DNA of 10,696 bases, from contig DAOUPY010000023.1 in NCBI GenBank assembly GCA_030625925.1, positions 1-10,696 of the forward strand, read 5' to 3'. Of this stretch, positions 1 through 6,899 are shown one piece after another. This DNA is from Fusobacteriaceae bacterium (GTDB taxonomy: Bacteria; Fusobacteriota; Fusobacteriia; Fusobacteriales; Fusobacteriaceae). Made by a program: the position numbers and the translations under genes. The stretch's first letter is position 1, and the number at the start of each line of letters is the position of its first letter. The notes under the pieces are model-generated. The model saw only the letters and a list, made by a program, of their open reading frames with translations, had not been told where the DNA came from and did not search any database.

Positions 1-122
1 AAAAAACCTATAATATAATTTTCCACAAAAGAAATATCTTTCAGGGGATACAGCAGTAACCTGACTATTATTCCACCTATTAAACTGATTAAAATTTTGT
101 TTGTCAACGTCATTTTTTTCAT
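1..122 (-). CDS. Dicarboxylate/amino acid:cation symporter, N-terminal fragment cut by the window edge
   Basis: Only the first 40 residues are present; the gene continues beyond base 1. The peptide begins MKKMTLTNKILISLIGGIIV and ends near ENYIIGF. Its order (short basic start, first membrane helix, then a YPLKD...F.ENYIIGF stretch) resembles the N-terminus of sodium- or proton-coupled glutamate/aspartate/C4-dicarboxylate carriers of the DAACS (GltP/DctA) family, inner-membrane proteins that import anionic substrates. The ATG at 122 is preceded by a good ribosome binding site (AAGGAGAG on the minus strand, about 132-139). An in-frame ATG at codon 4 is a less likely start. The arginine after GGIIV is unusual inside the first helix, where glycine is usual in my memory of the family. 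With so little sequence, substrate and intactness cannot be judged. Confidence 0.65.
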   Translation of the reverse strand, partial: MKKMTLTNKILISLIGGIIVRLLLYPLKDISFVENYIIGF

Positions 123-152
123 ACTTCCACACTCTCCTTATCTCGAATATAT

Positions 153-181
153 ATGATAAACAATACTTCGTTTATTATCAT
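153..181. repeat. Inverted repeat upstream of the symporter gene
   Basis: ATGATAA at 153-159 is matched by TTATCAT at 175-181, with a 15-base spacer. It lies 30-60 bases upstream of the minus-strand symporter start, between that start and a minus-strand TATAAT at 200-205. The position would suit a repressor site, but such AT-rich 7-mers also arise by chance. Confidence 0.3.
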
Positions 182-199
182 CAAACTTAATACTGTATG

Positions 200-205
200 A
201 TTATA
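200..205 (-). promoter_or_regulatory. Possible -10 box for the symporter gene
   Basis: On the minus strand this reads TATAAT, about 80 bases upstream of the symporter start. No convincing -35 box lies at the normal distance (223-228 reads TTTTAT on the minus strand), so this is only a candidate. The rest of 206-395 is AT-rich, and I see no gene in it on either strand; a 12-base AT-only palindrome at 323-334 is probably chance. Confidence 0.3.
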
Positions 206-397
206 CTAAAAAAAATCAATTAATAAAAATATCTAAATAGTATTATATCTATACAAAAAAACTATAAATACTTATAAAGCTTAATTAGCTACTAATTTTT
301 CATCTTTAAAAGTAATAAAATCAATTTTAAAATTAACTTTAGAGATTTATTTTTAGGAATTATTTTATTATTTTTTTATCAATTACCTTGATATTCT

Positions 398-425
398 TTG
401 ATTTTGAAAAATCTTGAGGTATACT
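398..425 (+). promoter_or_regulatory. Promoter of the zinc-ribbon gene
   Basis: A -35 box TTGATT (398-403) is followed after 16 bases by a -10 box TATACT (420-425). This would start transcription near 432, about 30 bases before the ATG at 462. The stretch GGTATACTTAAA (418-429) recurs exactly at 1333-1344 in the promoter of the DUF1499 lipoprotein gene. An alternative -10, TATAAA at 431-436, has worse -35 spacing. Confidence 0.55.
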
Positions 426-461
426 TAAAGTATAAAAATTTATTTCATAGGTGGTGAAATC

Positions 462-608
462 ATGAATAAAAAAAAAATAGTATGTTTGAGGTGCAAAAAA
501 ACATTTGAAACAGATCTAGATTCTGCTGGGATTCCGTATAACAAGATTTGTCCATCATGCAAAAAGAAAACATCTCGTTATGCCAGAGGATTGAGTGGAA
601 GAGCATAA
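462..608 (+). CDS. Small zinc-ribbon protein, 48 residues
   Basis: The protein starts MNKKKIVCLRCKKTF and contains two CxxC pairs, C8-L-R-C11 and C30-P-S-C33, 18 residues apart. This is the classic four-cysteine zinc-ribbon layout. The segment between them carries D18, D20 and GIPY (23-26), and the tail is basic (SRYARGLSGRA). Small ribbons of this type bind zinc and often contact nucleic acid or RNA polymerase; no specific function can be assigned here. The start is supported by an AGGTGGTG ribosome binding site (449-456) five bases before the ATG and by the promoter at 398-425. The regular cysteine spacing and closing stop suggest a real gene despite its size. The next gene begins 51 bases downstream with no strong terminator between, so co-transcription is likely. 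Confidence 0.75.
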   Translation: MNKKKIVCLRCKKTFETDLDSAGIPYNKICPSCKKKTSRYARGLSGRA

Positions 609-611
609 CAC

Positions 612-630
612 TTTCATTTCTAAAATGAAA
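612..630 (+). repeat. AT-only hairpin between two small genes
   Basis: TTTCATTT (612-619) and AAATGAAA (623-630) are perfect 8-base inverted arms around a 3-base loop. They sit just after the zinc-ribbon stop codon. The stem has only one G-C pair and no T-run follows, so it is at best a weak pause or RNA-stability element, not a clear terminator. Confidence 0.35.
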
Positions 631-659
631 TAAAATTAACTTTAAATAGAGGGTCTATA

Positions 660-956
660 ATGACAAGCGAAGATATTTATGATGAAATTTATATAACTAT
701 GAAAATTTCCAGTGAAAAAGGTCTCAAAATGGTGCTTAGAAAAAACTTTCAGGGTGTTTTATTTACTAATATCTCTAATGTCGATCCTCTTTTAGATCCC
801 ATTGAAAAAAATTATTTTATCTATTGTACACAAACTCGTATTAACACTTTAATAAATAATCTCACACTAGAAAATGGGAATAGGGGTAAAATTAAATTAC
901 GAAATTTCTTTGCCAAAAGTCATAAAAAATTGTGGGGTCGATATCCAACATTTTAA
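660..956 (+). CDS. Hypothetical protein, 98 residues
   Basis: I do not recognise this protein. It opens with an acidic stretch (MTSEDIYDEIY), has a mixed middle with DPLLDPIEKN around residues 42-51, and ends in a basic, aromatic tail (FFAKSHKKLWGRYPTF). There is no signal peptide, membrane helix or metal-binding motif, so it is probably cytoplasmic. The ATG at 660 follows an AGAGGG ribosome binding site (648-653) at normal distance. It probably shares the transcript of the zinc-ribbon gene 51 bases upstream. Three of its five arginines use CGT or CGA, whereas the neighbours use mainly AGA; the sample is small, but this could hint at a different origin. It lies on the only long open frame here, and I consider it real but unassigned. 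Confidence 0.55.
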   Translation: MTSEDIYDEIYITMKISSEKGLKMVLRKNFQGVLFTNISNVDPLLDPIEKNYFIYCTQTRINTLINNLTLENGNRGKIKLRNFFAKSHKKLWGRYPTF

Positions 957-1311
957 AATAATGAAAATAATAGAAAATATTTGATCTAAAACTCAATTTT
1001 TAGTTATACGAGGATCTATATTTTTGACACCTTCTCTCAGACAGTACTCTTCTTTGTCTTTTTCCAAAAATTCTAATCTCTGATCTTCTGTTTAAGATAT
1101 CAGTCCTCAAGATTTATTTTTTAAGCAACTTTACATTTTTCTGAACATCTATCGGATTCTCAATTTTTTTTATCATTCTTACTTCTAATAACGATTTATA
1201 TATATATTTAAGAATAATTTTTGTTGCTACTTCCAATCATAGCCGTTATTGGGATTTTCAGCATCGGTGAAACCTGTAAACTTTGAGGTTCTTTTTTTTG
1301 TATAAAATTTA
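957..1311. other. Gene-free stretch with possible minus-strand gene relics
   Basis: No complete gene is visible. On the minus strand three short open runs have coding-like composition: 993-1091 (ending ...VKNIDPRITKN), 1114-1176 (MIKKIENPIDVQKNVKLLKK) and a run ending at 1227 that starts inside the following promoter (ending ...GFTDAENPNNGYDWK). None has a full start, ribosome binding site and length. They are in different frames and could be remnants of decayed genes or chance. On the plus strand, AACCT (1271-1275) and AGGTT (1286-1290) followed by eight T residues (1292-1299) make a weak terminator-like structure. Confidence 0.35.
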
Positions 1312-1340
1312 TTGAATCTCAAGATAAACTTGGGTATACT
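1312..1340 (+). promoter_or_regulatory. Promoter of the DUF1499 lipoprotein-cardiolipin synthase operon
   Basis: TTGAAT (1312-1317), a 17-base spacer and TATACT (1335-1340) make a well-formed vegetative promoter. Transcription would start near 1347, leaving a leader of about 110 bases before the ATG at 1461. The -10 region shares GGTATACTTAAA with the promoter at 398-425. TTAAAATGACAG (1340-1351) recurs at 3365-3376 in the plsC promoter. Confidence 0.6.
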
Positions 1341-1460
1341 TAAAATGACAGAAAATAAATTCTAAAAAAAGTTTAGTCACCAAGAATAGTAATTAAAATT
1401 AACCTTTCATAAAAGAAAAGAGGTTTTAAGTTTTTCATATCATATATAAGGAGGAAAATC

Positions 1461-1895
1461 ATGAAATATATATTAATATTATCACTAGTACTGCTGGTAG
1501 GGTGTTCTGCTACCCCCAAAAAAGAAACAGGGATAGTCGGAGGAAGTTTTTATCCTTGTCCAACTAGTCCAAATTGTGTCTCCTCCATGGCCCCTAAGGA
1601 GGATTCTCACTATATAGAACCCATAGTCTATAACAATATTACAAGAGATCTTGCAAAGATAAAAATTCTTGCTATCTTAAAAACTCTAGAAAACACCACT
1701 GTTGTAGAAGATGGAGACGAATATATCCATGCAGAGGTCAGATCATCCTTTTTTAAATTTATAGACCATGTGGAATTTTATTTTCCTGTGGACCAAAATA
1801 TTATCCATGTCAGATCTTTAGCTGAATCCGGATATAGTGATTTTGGAGTAAATAGAAAGAGAATGGAAAAAATAAGAGTGAAATTCTATGAATAA
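1461..1895 (+). CDS. DUF1499 family lipoprotein
   Basis: The 144-residue protein starts with a lipoprotein signal peptide: a hydrophobic core, then the lipobox LVGC with the acylated cysteine at residue 15. The mature part shows the DUF1499 pattern: PCPTSPNCVSS (about 32-42), a central YIHAEVRSSFFKF.D.VEFYF block (about 88-108) and the C-terminal VRSLAESGYSDFGVNRKRME block (about 117-136). It should be anchored to a membrane facing the periplasm; the molecular function of the family is not established. An AAGGAGG ribosome binding site six bases before the ATG fixes the start. Its last eight bases overlap the start of the cardiolipin synthase gene, so the two are translationally coupled. That suggests a role connected with envelope lipids, which is inference only. 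Confidence 0.85.
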   Translation: MKYILILSLVLLVGCSATPKKETGIVGGSFYPCPTSPNCVSSMAPKEDSHYIEPIVYNNITRDLAKIKILAILKTLENTTVVEDGDEYIHAEVRSSFFKFIDHVEFYFPVDQNIIHVRSLAESGYSDFGVNRKRMEKIRVKFYE

Positions 1896-3327
1896 TATTT
1901 TTACAGGAGTTTATATACTGAATATTATCTTTATAATTATTATTATATTTTTTGAAAAAAGAAAAAATACAAGTACTATAATATGGATCCTCATCCTTAG
2001 TTTAACTCATATATTTGGTTTCATCCTCTACCTTTTTTTTGGCTTAAGTCTAAGAAAAAGGAGGTTTACCCGTAAATATTATAAACAATTTTCATTTGAT
2101 AAGAAAAAATTTAAAGAAGATACCGTGAGCGATACAAGCTCCCATCCACAGAATAGTCTAATCCAGCTCTTTAATGTAAAAAACCATGCCTATTTAAGAA
2201 CAAAAAACGATATTAAAATATACATCCATGGGGAAAAGTTTTTTAAGGATCTCACATCTGCTATCAGTTCTGCCAAAAAATATATCCATATGGAATATTT
2301 TATCTTTGAAAATGATCAGATAGGCAATGAAATTATGGATCTACTGATAAATAAAGTTAAAAATGGAGTAGAAGTGAAATTAATCTATGATGGGATGGGC
2401 TGTATCCATATATCCAATAAGTTTTTTCAAAGACTTCAGGATGCAGGAGGAGAGGTTCTCAATTTTTTCCCACCGCTATTTTCACGATTTGGCCTCAGAG
2501 CCAATTATAGAACCCATAGAAAAATAGTTTTAGTTGATGGGAAATGTGGTTTCCTAGGCGGCATGAATATAGGAGATGAATACCTCGGGAAAAATAAGAG
2601 CTTTGGTCATTGGAGGGATACCCACCTCCGAATAAAGGGATCTGGTGTTTTGGGCTTAGAAAAAGAATTTTTAATAAACTTAGATTTTATGAGGGAGCAA
2701 AAATCATTCTTCAAAAGAAAAAAGAAGAAATTAAATTATTCTGTTGATGATTATCTGCACTTTGAAAAAAGCAGCGGTCACAGTGATTTACAGATAGTCA
2801 GCAGTGGTCCTGATTATGAAGAACCATTTATAAAAAACGGCATCTTCAAGATGATTACAGGGGCGAAAAAAAATATCTATATACAGACACCATATTTTAT
2901 CCCCGATGAGACAATCTTAAATGCTTTAAAGATTGCTATTATGGGTGGTATCGAGGTAAATATTATGATTCCCTCTAAACCTGACCATTTTTTTGTTTAT
3001 TGGGCGACCCTTTCCTATATTGGGGATCTGGTTAAACTGGGAGGCAGATGCTATAACTATGAGAAAGGGTTTTTACACTCTAAAGTTGTAATAGTCGACG
3101 ACGAGATTTGTACTATTGGATCTACCAATATGGATATCAGGAGTTTTTTATTAAACTTCGAAATAAATGTTTTTGTCTACGACCCTAAGATAGCATTGGA
3201 ATTAAAGGCCGCTTTTTTAGAAGATATCAAGGATTCTACCTTGATGACTTCTAAAAAATATAAGAATAGAAGTTTTATAATAAGGTTTAAAGAATCGATT
3301 TCTAAGCTCCTTTCGCCTATCATGTAA
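1888..3327 (+). CDS. cls: Cardiolipin synthase, phospholipase D superfamily
   Basis: At 479 residues this is the usual length for a bacterial cardiolipin synthase. Two N-terminal membrane helices (about 5-22 and 31-53) are followed by a basic RKRRFTRK stretch. Two phospholipase D catalytic motifs of the form HxKxxxxD follow: THRKIVLVDG (H210, K212, D217) and LHSKVVIVDD (H397, K399, D404), each followed by the usual small-residue segment (GGMNIGDEY and GSTNMDIRS). The enzyme joins two phosphatidylglycerol molecules into cardiolipin and glycerol at the inner membrane. The ATG at 1888 overlaps the previous gene by eight bases and has only a weak AAGAG site inside that gene, so translation probably depends on coupling. 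All catalytic residues are present. A related PLD-type phospholipid synthase is possible but less likely. Confidence 0.93.
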   Translation: MNNIFTGVYILNIIFIIIIIFFEKRKNTSTIIWILILSLTHIFGFILYLFFGLSLRKRRFTRKYYKQFSFDKKKFKEDTVSDTSSHPQNSLIQLFNVKNHAYLRTKNDIKIYIHGEKFFKDLTSAISSAKKYIHMEYFIFENDQIGNEIMDLLINKVKNGVEVKLIYDGMGCIHISNKFFQRLQDAGGEVLNFFPPLFSRFGLRANYRTHRKIVLVDGKCGFLGGMNIGDEYLGKNKSFGHWRDTHLRIKGSGVLGLEKEFLINLDFMREQKSFFKRKKKKLNYSVDDYLHFEKSSGHSDLQIVSSGPDYEEPFIKNGIFKMITGAKKNIYIQTPYFIPDETILNALKIAIMGGIEVNIMIPSKPDHFFVYWATLSYIGDLVKLGGRCYNYEKGFLHSKVVIVDDEICTIGSTNMDIRSFLLNFEINVFVYDPKIALELKAAFLEDIKDSTLMTSKKYKNRSFIIRFKESISKLLSPIM

Positions 3328-3342
3328 AAAAACTTATATCCT

Positions 3343-3371
3343 TTGACTTTGCTAACTTAACGTGTTAAAAT
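3343..3371 (+). promoter_or_regulatory. Promoter of plsC
   Basis: TTGACT (3343-3348), a 17-base spacer and TAAAAT (3366-3371), with an extended -10 TG at 3363-3364. It is one of the best promoters in the window. It starts a separate transcript for the acyltransferase, beginning only 16 bases after the cardiolipin synthase stop codon. I see no terminator between them, so read-through from cls is also possible. Confidence 0.7.
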
Positions 3372-3404
3372 GACAGGTGTAATTTATAAGTTGGGAGGTA
3401 AGTA

Positions 3405-4136
3405 ATGACATTATTAAGAGTAACATTATTTGGTTTTTTATACTTTTTAAAATTAAATATATTCAAACTATCTAAAGTAAAAAAAATAGAGGTTGAAAAA
3501 GACCGTGTTTTTTATGCTAGAGATTTATTTAGAGGGTTTGGAAGGGGAATACTCCAAAGAACCAATGCTGTGGTAGAGGTGATTTATGAAGATGAGGAAG
3601 AGTTTAAAAGCCTTTCTATGGAGGAGCCTCTGGTTTTAATCTCTAACCATCAGAGTAATATAGATATTCCTGTTATTCAAGGATACTTTCCTTTTGTACC
3701 TGGATTTATGGCTAAGAAAGAGATGGAAACTTGGATGTTTTTTAAAACCTGGATACCTCTGACTAACTCTATATTTATAGATAGAAAAAATCCCAGAGAG
3801 GGGATAAAGGCTATTAGAAAATCTGTAAAATTTGTCAAAGAGGGCTATCCTATGCTGGTTTTCCCAGAAGGAACGAGATCTGACAGTGGAAAAATAGGAG
3901 AATTTAAAAATGGCGGGTTCAAGGTAGCCATCGATTCTAAAGCAAAAATTATACCAATTACATTAAAAGGAACCTATGATATTCAAAATAAAAACGGTAT
4001 TAAGATGTTTAAAAATAAAAGTGTAAAATTAATCATTGGTAAGATAGTCGATACCAAAAATTACGATAAAGAAGGTTTAAAAAATATTCATAATGTAGTC
4101 AAGGAAATAATTCTAAATAACTATAATAAATACTAG
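3405..4136 (+). CDS. plsC: 1-acyl-sn-glycerol-3-phosphate acyltransferase
   Basis: This 243-residue protein has the four acyltransferase blocks of the PlsC/LPLAT family. Block I is NHQSNID with H82 and D87 forming the HX4D catalytic pair. Block II is NSIFIDRKNPREG (121-133), block III FPEGTRSDSG (153-162) and block IV IPITLKGTY (183-191). A hydrophobic N-terminal segment (about 3-20) fits membrane association. It transfers an acyl chain to lysophosphatidic acid, giving phosphatidic acid, the precursor of all phospholipids. The start is set by a GGGAGGT ribosome binding site six bases upstream. It has its own promoter and a strong terminator, yet follows cardiolipin synthase by 77 bases, so phospholipid genes are grouped here. 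Acyl-donor specificity cannot be read from the sequence. Confidence 0.9.
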   Translation: MTLLRVTLFGFLYFLKLNIFKLSKVKKIEVEKDRVFYARDLFRGFGRGILQRTNAVVEVIYEDEEEFKSLSMEEPLVLISNHQSNIDIPVIQGYFPFVPGFMAKKEMETWMFFKTWIPLTNSIFIDRKNPREGIKAIRKSVKFVKEGYPMLVFPEGTRSDSGKIGEFKNGGFKVAIDSKAKIIPITLKGTYDIQNKNGIKMFKNKSVKLIIGKIVDTKNYDKEGLKNIHNVVKEIILNNYNKY

Positions 4137-4141
4137 GAAAT

Positions 4142-4168
4142 AGGGTGATTTTTTCACCCTTTTTTTTA
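4142..4168 (+). terminator. Intrinsic terminator after plsC
   Basis: AGGGTGA (4142-4148) pairs perfectly with TCACCCT (4154-4160) around a 5-base T loop and runs into a stretch of T residues to 4168. It begins five bases after the plsC stop codon and ends that transcript before the SulP promoter. Confidence 0.9.
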
Positions 4169-4203
4169 TAAGGTTTAAATCTCTAAGATTTTCCTAAGAT
4201 CAG

Positions 4204-4232
4204 TTGAAAAAGTCTTGAATAAATGGTAGAAT
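4204..4232 (+). promoter_or_regulatory. Promoter of the SulP transporter gene
   Basis: TTGAAA (4204-4209), a 17-base spacer and TAGAAT (4227-4232). Transcription would start near 4239, about 40 bases before the ATG. A second pair, TTGAAT (4215) with TATAAA (4243), has a 22-base spacer and is less likely. Confidence 0.55.
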
Positions 4233-4280
4233 ATAGTTTGTGTATAAAATTATATTTTTTTTAATAAATCGGGAGGAAAA

Positions 4281-5804
4281 ATGATATCAATAATTCGTAA
4301 TATAAACCTCAAGAATGAAGTTCTTGCAGGTATTACAGTAGCTTTAGCTCTGGTTCCAGAAGTTATAGCTTTTGCCTTTGTAGCTGGAATCGACCCATTA
4401 ATAGGTCTTCATGCATCGGTTATCATCGGTCTTTGTGCTGCAATATTTGGCGGTAGACCTGGAATGATCTCTGGAGCAGCAGGAAGTGTAGCTGTAGTTT
4501 TTGTAGCTTTAGTAGCCAGACATGGGGTAGAATATTTATTTGCCACAGTTGTCTTGATGGGATTAATACAAATACTAACAGGTGTATTTAAATTGGGAAA
4601 ATTTGCACGTATGATTCCACATCCAGTTATTCTTGGGTTTGTAAATGGTTTAGCCATCGTCATCTTTTTAGCTCAATTAAATCAATTTAAAGTTGATGGG
4701 AAATTGATGGCAGGGGCACAACTATATGTAATGGTCGCTTTAGTAGTATTAACAATGGCAATCGTCCATTTTTTACCAAAATTTACAAAGGCTATCCCAG
4801 CATCTCTTGTGGGAATAGTCGTAACTACTGGTTTAGCTATGTGGTTAAATAAAATAGGAATTCACATGCCTAATGTTAAAGAGTTTGCAAAGGGTGGAAT
4901 ATCTGGCGGGTTGCCACAATTTCATATTCCAAATCTACCAATCAACCTTGAATCTTTAGAAATCATAGTTCCATTTGCAGTAACTGCAGCACTTGTTGGT
5001 CTTATTGAATCACTATTGACACTTTCATTAGTTGATGATCTTACAGATACTAGAGGACAAGGAAACCGTGAGTGTATTGGACAAGGAATAGGAAACCTCC
5101 TCAACGGATTTATGGGTGGTACCGGTGGTTGTGCCATGATCGGTCAGTCTATCGTTAATATCACAAGTAATGGTAGAGGAAGACTTTCGGGGATTGCCAC
5201 AGCATTATCACTTTTATCATTTGTTTTATTCGGTTCTAAAATAATTGAAATCATTCCACTGGCAGCTCTTGTAGGAGTAATGTTTATGGTAGTTATAGAA
5301 ACCTTTGCCTGGGATAGTTTAATGTTAGGAAAAAAAGTTCCTTCAAAGGATATTGCTATAATACTAATCGTTGCAGTTATTACAGTTTTACATGATCTAG
5401 CCCTTGCGGTTATCATAGGAGTTATCATCTCAGCATTAATTTTTGCTTGGGAAAAAGGTAAAAAAATTGGTGCTAGAATTGAATTCAAAGAAAATGGAGC
5501 AAAAATATATAGATTAGATGGTCCGCTATTCTTTGGTTCTGCAGTAAGTTTCAAGGAGTTATTCACTCCAAAAGAAGATCCAAAAGAAGTATATATCGAC
5601 TTTGCTAATTCTCATATCAGTGATCATTCTGCCATCGAGGCAATAAATGCCATCACAGAAAAATATAGTGAATTAGATAAAAAAATTCAGCTAAAACATC
5701 TTAGTCCAGATTGTTTAGTATTATTAAAAAATGCTGAGAAAATAATAGAGGTAAATGTATTAGAAGATCCTAGATACCACGTAGCAGATGACAGTTTAGC
5801 ATAA
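4281..5804 (+). CDS. SulP family inorganic anion transporter with STAS domain
   Basis: The 507-residue protein matches SulP architecture: a long hydrophobic transport domain (about 12-390) and a C-terminal STAS domain (about 400-500). Family landmarks are the opening NEVLAGITVALALVPEVIAF, the GGRPGMISGAAGSVAVV block (57-73), ALVGLIESLLTLSLVDDLTD (237-256) and GTGGCAMIGQSIVNITSNGR (280-299). The STAS part contains DGPLFFGSA and the DFANSHISDHSAIEAI helix, where regulatory STAS domains carry a serine. SulP proteins of the inner membrane move sulfate, bicarbonate, chloride, or C4-dicarboxylates; the sequence does not settle which. A GGGAGG ribosome binding site five bases before the ATG supports the start. 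It stands alone between its own promoter and a terminator, so neighbours give no substrate clue. Confidence 0.92.
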   Translation: MISIIRNINLKNEVLAGITVALALVPEVIAFAFVAGIDPLIGLHASVIIGLCAAIFGGRPGMISGAAGSVAVVFVALVARHGVEYLFATVVLMGLIQILTGVFKLGKFARMIPHPVILGFVNGLAIVIFLAQLNQFKVDGKLMAGAQLYVMVALVVLTMAIVHFLPKFTKAIPASLVGIVVTTGLAMWLNKIGIHMPNVKEFAKGGISGGLPQFHIPNLPINLESLEIIVPFAVTAALVGLIESLLTLSLVDDLTDTRGQGNRECIGQGIGNLLNGFMGGTGGCAMIGQSIVNITSNGRGRLSGIATALSLLSFVLFGSKIIEIIPLAALVGVMFMVVIETFAWDSLMLGKKVPSKDIAIILIVAVITVLHDLALAVIIGVIISALIFAWEKGKKIGARIEFKENGAKIYRLDGPLFFGSAVSFKELFTPKEDPKEVYIDFANSHISDHSAIEAINAITEKYSELDKKIQLKHLSPDCLVLLKNAEKIIEVNVLEDPRYHVADDSLA

Positions 5805-5847
5805 AAAAAAGGAGGAAAGTTCATATGAACTCTCCTCTTTTTGTTTT
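5803..5847. terminator. Bidirectional terminator between SulP and threonine aldolase genes
   Basis: A long stem begins with a run of A at 5803-5810, includes GGAGGA, one mismatch and the perfect 14-base palindrome AGTTCATATGAACT (5818-5831), and closes with TCTCC and a T-run (5838-5842). A- and T-runs flank both sides, so it can end transcripts from both convergent genes. Confidence 0.85.
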
Positions 5848-5849
5848 AC

Positions 5850-6881
5850 TTATTTATTTACTAATTCTTTTATTTTCTCTATGAAAAGATCTATATCTTC
5901 CTTTAAGATATCAAAGGACATAACGAACCTGACTTCTGAAGTATTTGGATCCCAGACGTAGAAATAACAAAACTCCTGCAGGGGTTCTATTATTTTTTCA
6001 GGTAAAATTGCAAACACAGTATTCCCTTTTACCTCATTGGTTATAGAGATATCCACTTTTAAGAGTTCACCTTCCAGATATTTTGCCATATCATTTCCAA
6101 TTTTAGCATTTTCATACCAAAGATTATCCTCTAAAAGAGTTATATACTGAGCTGCTATATATCGCATCTTTGAATGAAGTTGTAAATTTTGTTTTCTGAG
6201 GTACTCAAACTCCTCTATTCTGTCCTTCAATTTTTCATTGAAAATAACTGTAGCTTCACCGAACATAATTCCATTTTTAGTTCCACCAAATGAAAGTATA
6301 TCTACTCCGCATCCCCTTGTCATCTCCTCCAACGAACATCCTAAAGTCACTGCTGCATTGGAAATTCTGGCACCATCCATATGAAGATACATCCCATGCT
6401 TCTTGGCAAAATCAGATATCTCTTTTATCTCATCTAAAGTATAGATAGTTCCATTTTCTGTGGCCTGACTGATGGAGATAATGGATGGATTAGGCCTGTG
6501 AAACGTATCTTTAAATAGCAGGTATTTTTTAGCTTGTTCGACATCTAATTTACCATCTGTAGTTGGTACAGTTAACATCTGCATTCCTGTCACCTTGGCT
6601 GTTGAACCAGTTTCGTCTGTAAATATATGTGCAGTCTCAGGACAAATGACAGCACTCCCTATAACTTTTAAGATATCCAAGGCAAAAACATTTGATGCAG
6701 TGCCGTTGTATACAAATAGTGTTTCTACCGGTCCAAATATTTCATTGAACTTTTCCTTGGCTTTTGCTGTATACTGATCTCCTCCATATGGAGACTGGTG
6801 TCCACTATTAGCCTCTATTAAACTTTTCATAATATTAGGATGTACCCCGCTATAGTTATCACTTGCAAAACTTTTTTTCAT
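5850..6881 (-). CDS. Low-specificity L-threonine aldolase, PLP-dependent
   Basis: The 343-residue protein belongs to the fold-type I PLP threonine aldolase/beta-eliminating lyase family. It cleaves threonine or allo-threonine to glycine and acetaldehyde in the cytoplasm. Visible landmarks are the start ASDNYSGVHP (6-15), the ring-stacking histidine H85 in AHIFTDETG, HMDGAR with D169 (cofactor nitrogen) and R171, SFGGTKNG with the Schiff-base lysine K202, and the C-terminal VRFVMSF with R318, which should bind the substrate carboxylate. Length is normal. It lies 18 bases downstream of the coiled-coil gene and is surely co-transcribed with it. Its ribosome binding site is a pure run of six G residues (6887-6892) preceded by seven T residues on the coding strand, an odd, slippage-prone leader. 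Substrate preference cannot be read from the sequence. Confidence 0.92.
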   Translation of the reverse strand: MKKSFASDNYSGVHPNIMKSLIEANSGHQSPYGGDQYTAKAKEKFNEIFGPVETLFVYNGTASNVFALDILKVIGSAVICPETAHIFTDETGSTAKVTGMQMLTVPTTDGKLDVEQAKKYLLFKDTFHRPNPSIISISQATENGTIYTLDEIKEISDFAKKHGMYLHMDGARISNAAVTLGCSLEEMTRGCGVDILSFGGTKNGIMFGEATVIFNEKLKDRIEEFEYLRKQNLQLHSKMRYIAAQYITLLEDNLWYENAKIGNDMAKYLEGELLKVDISITNEVKGNTVFAILPEKIIEPLQEFCYFYVWDPNTSEVRFVMSFDILKEDIDLFIEKIKELVNK

Positions 6882-6899
6882 CTATTCCCCCCAAAAAAA
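6882..6899 (-). promoter_or_regulatory. Homopolymeric ribosome binding site of the threonine aldolase gene
   Basis: The whole 18-base gap reads, on the coding strand, seven T residues, six G residues and AATAG before the ATG. GGGGGG replaces the usual GGAGG seen before the neighbouring genes. Spacing to the ATG (five bases) is normal, so it should still pair with 16S rRNA, but both tracts are prone to length change. Confidence 0.6.

Noticed and set aside
323..334. AATTTTAAAATT palindrome in the left gap
   Set aside because: Twelve-base AT-only palindromes are expected by chance in such AT-rich DNA, and no T-run, promoter box or gene end is placed to use it.
4409..5566. Long minus-strand frames opposite the SulP transporter gene
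   Set aside because: They are rich in proline, threonine, serine and isoleucine, as expected for antisense of a transporter, and have no ribosome sites or recognisable domains.
5825..5884. A 19-residue hydrophobic plus-strand frame (MNSPLFVLLIYLLILLFSL) after a GGAGG, resembling a small membrane toxin
   Set aside because: Its ribosome site and ATG are the arms of the terminator, and the frame is antisense to the lysine/glutamate-rich end of the threonine aldolase gene, which automatically gives a leucine/phenylalanine-rich shadow.
6595..6777. Plus-strand frame of 60 residues opposite threonine aldolase
   Set aside because: Antisense shadow lying fully inside a well-supported gene, with no own signals.
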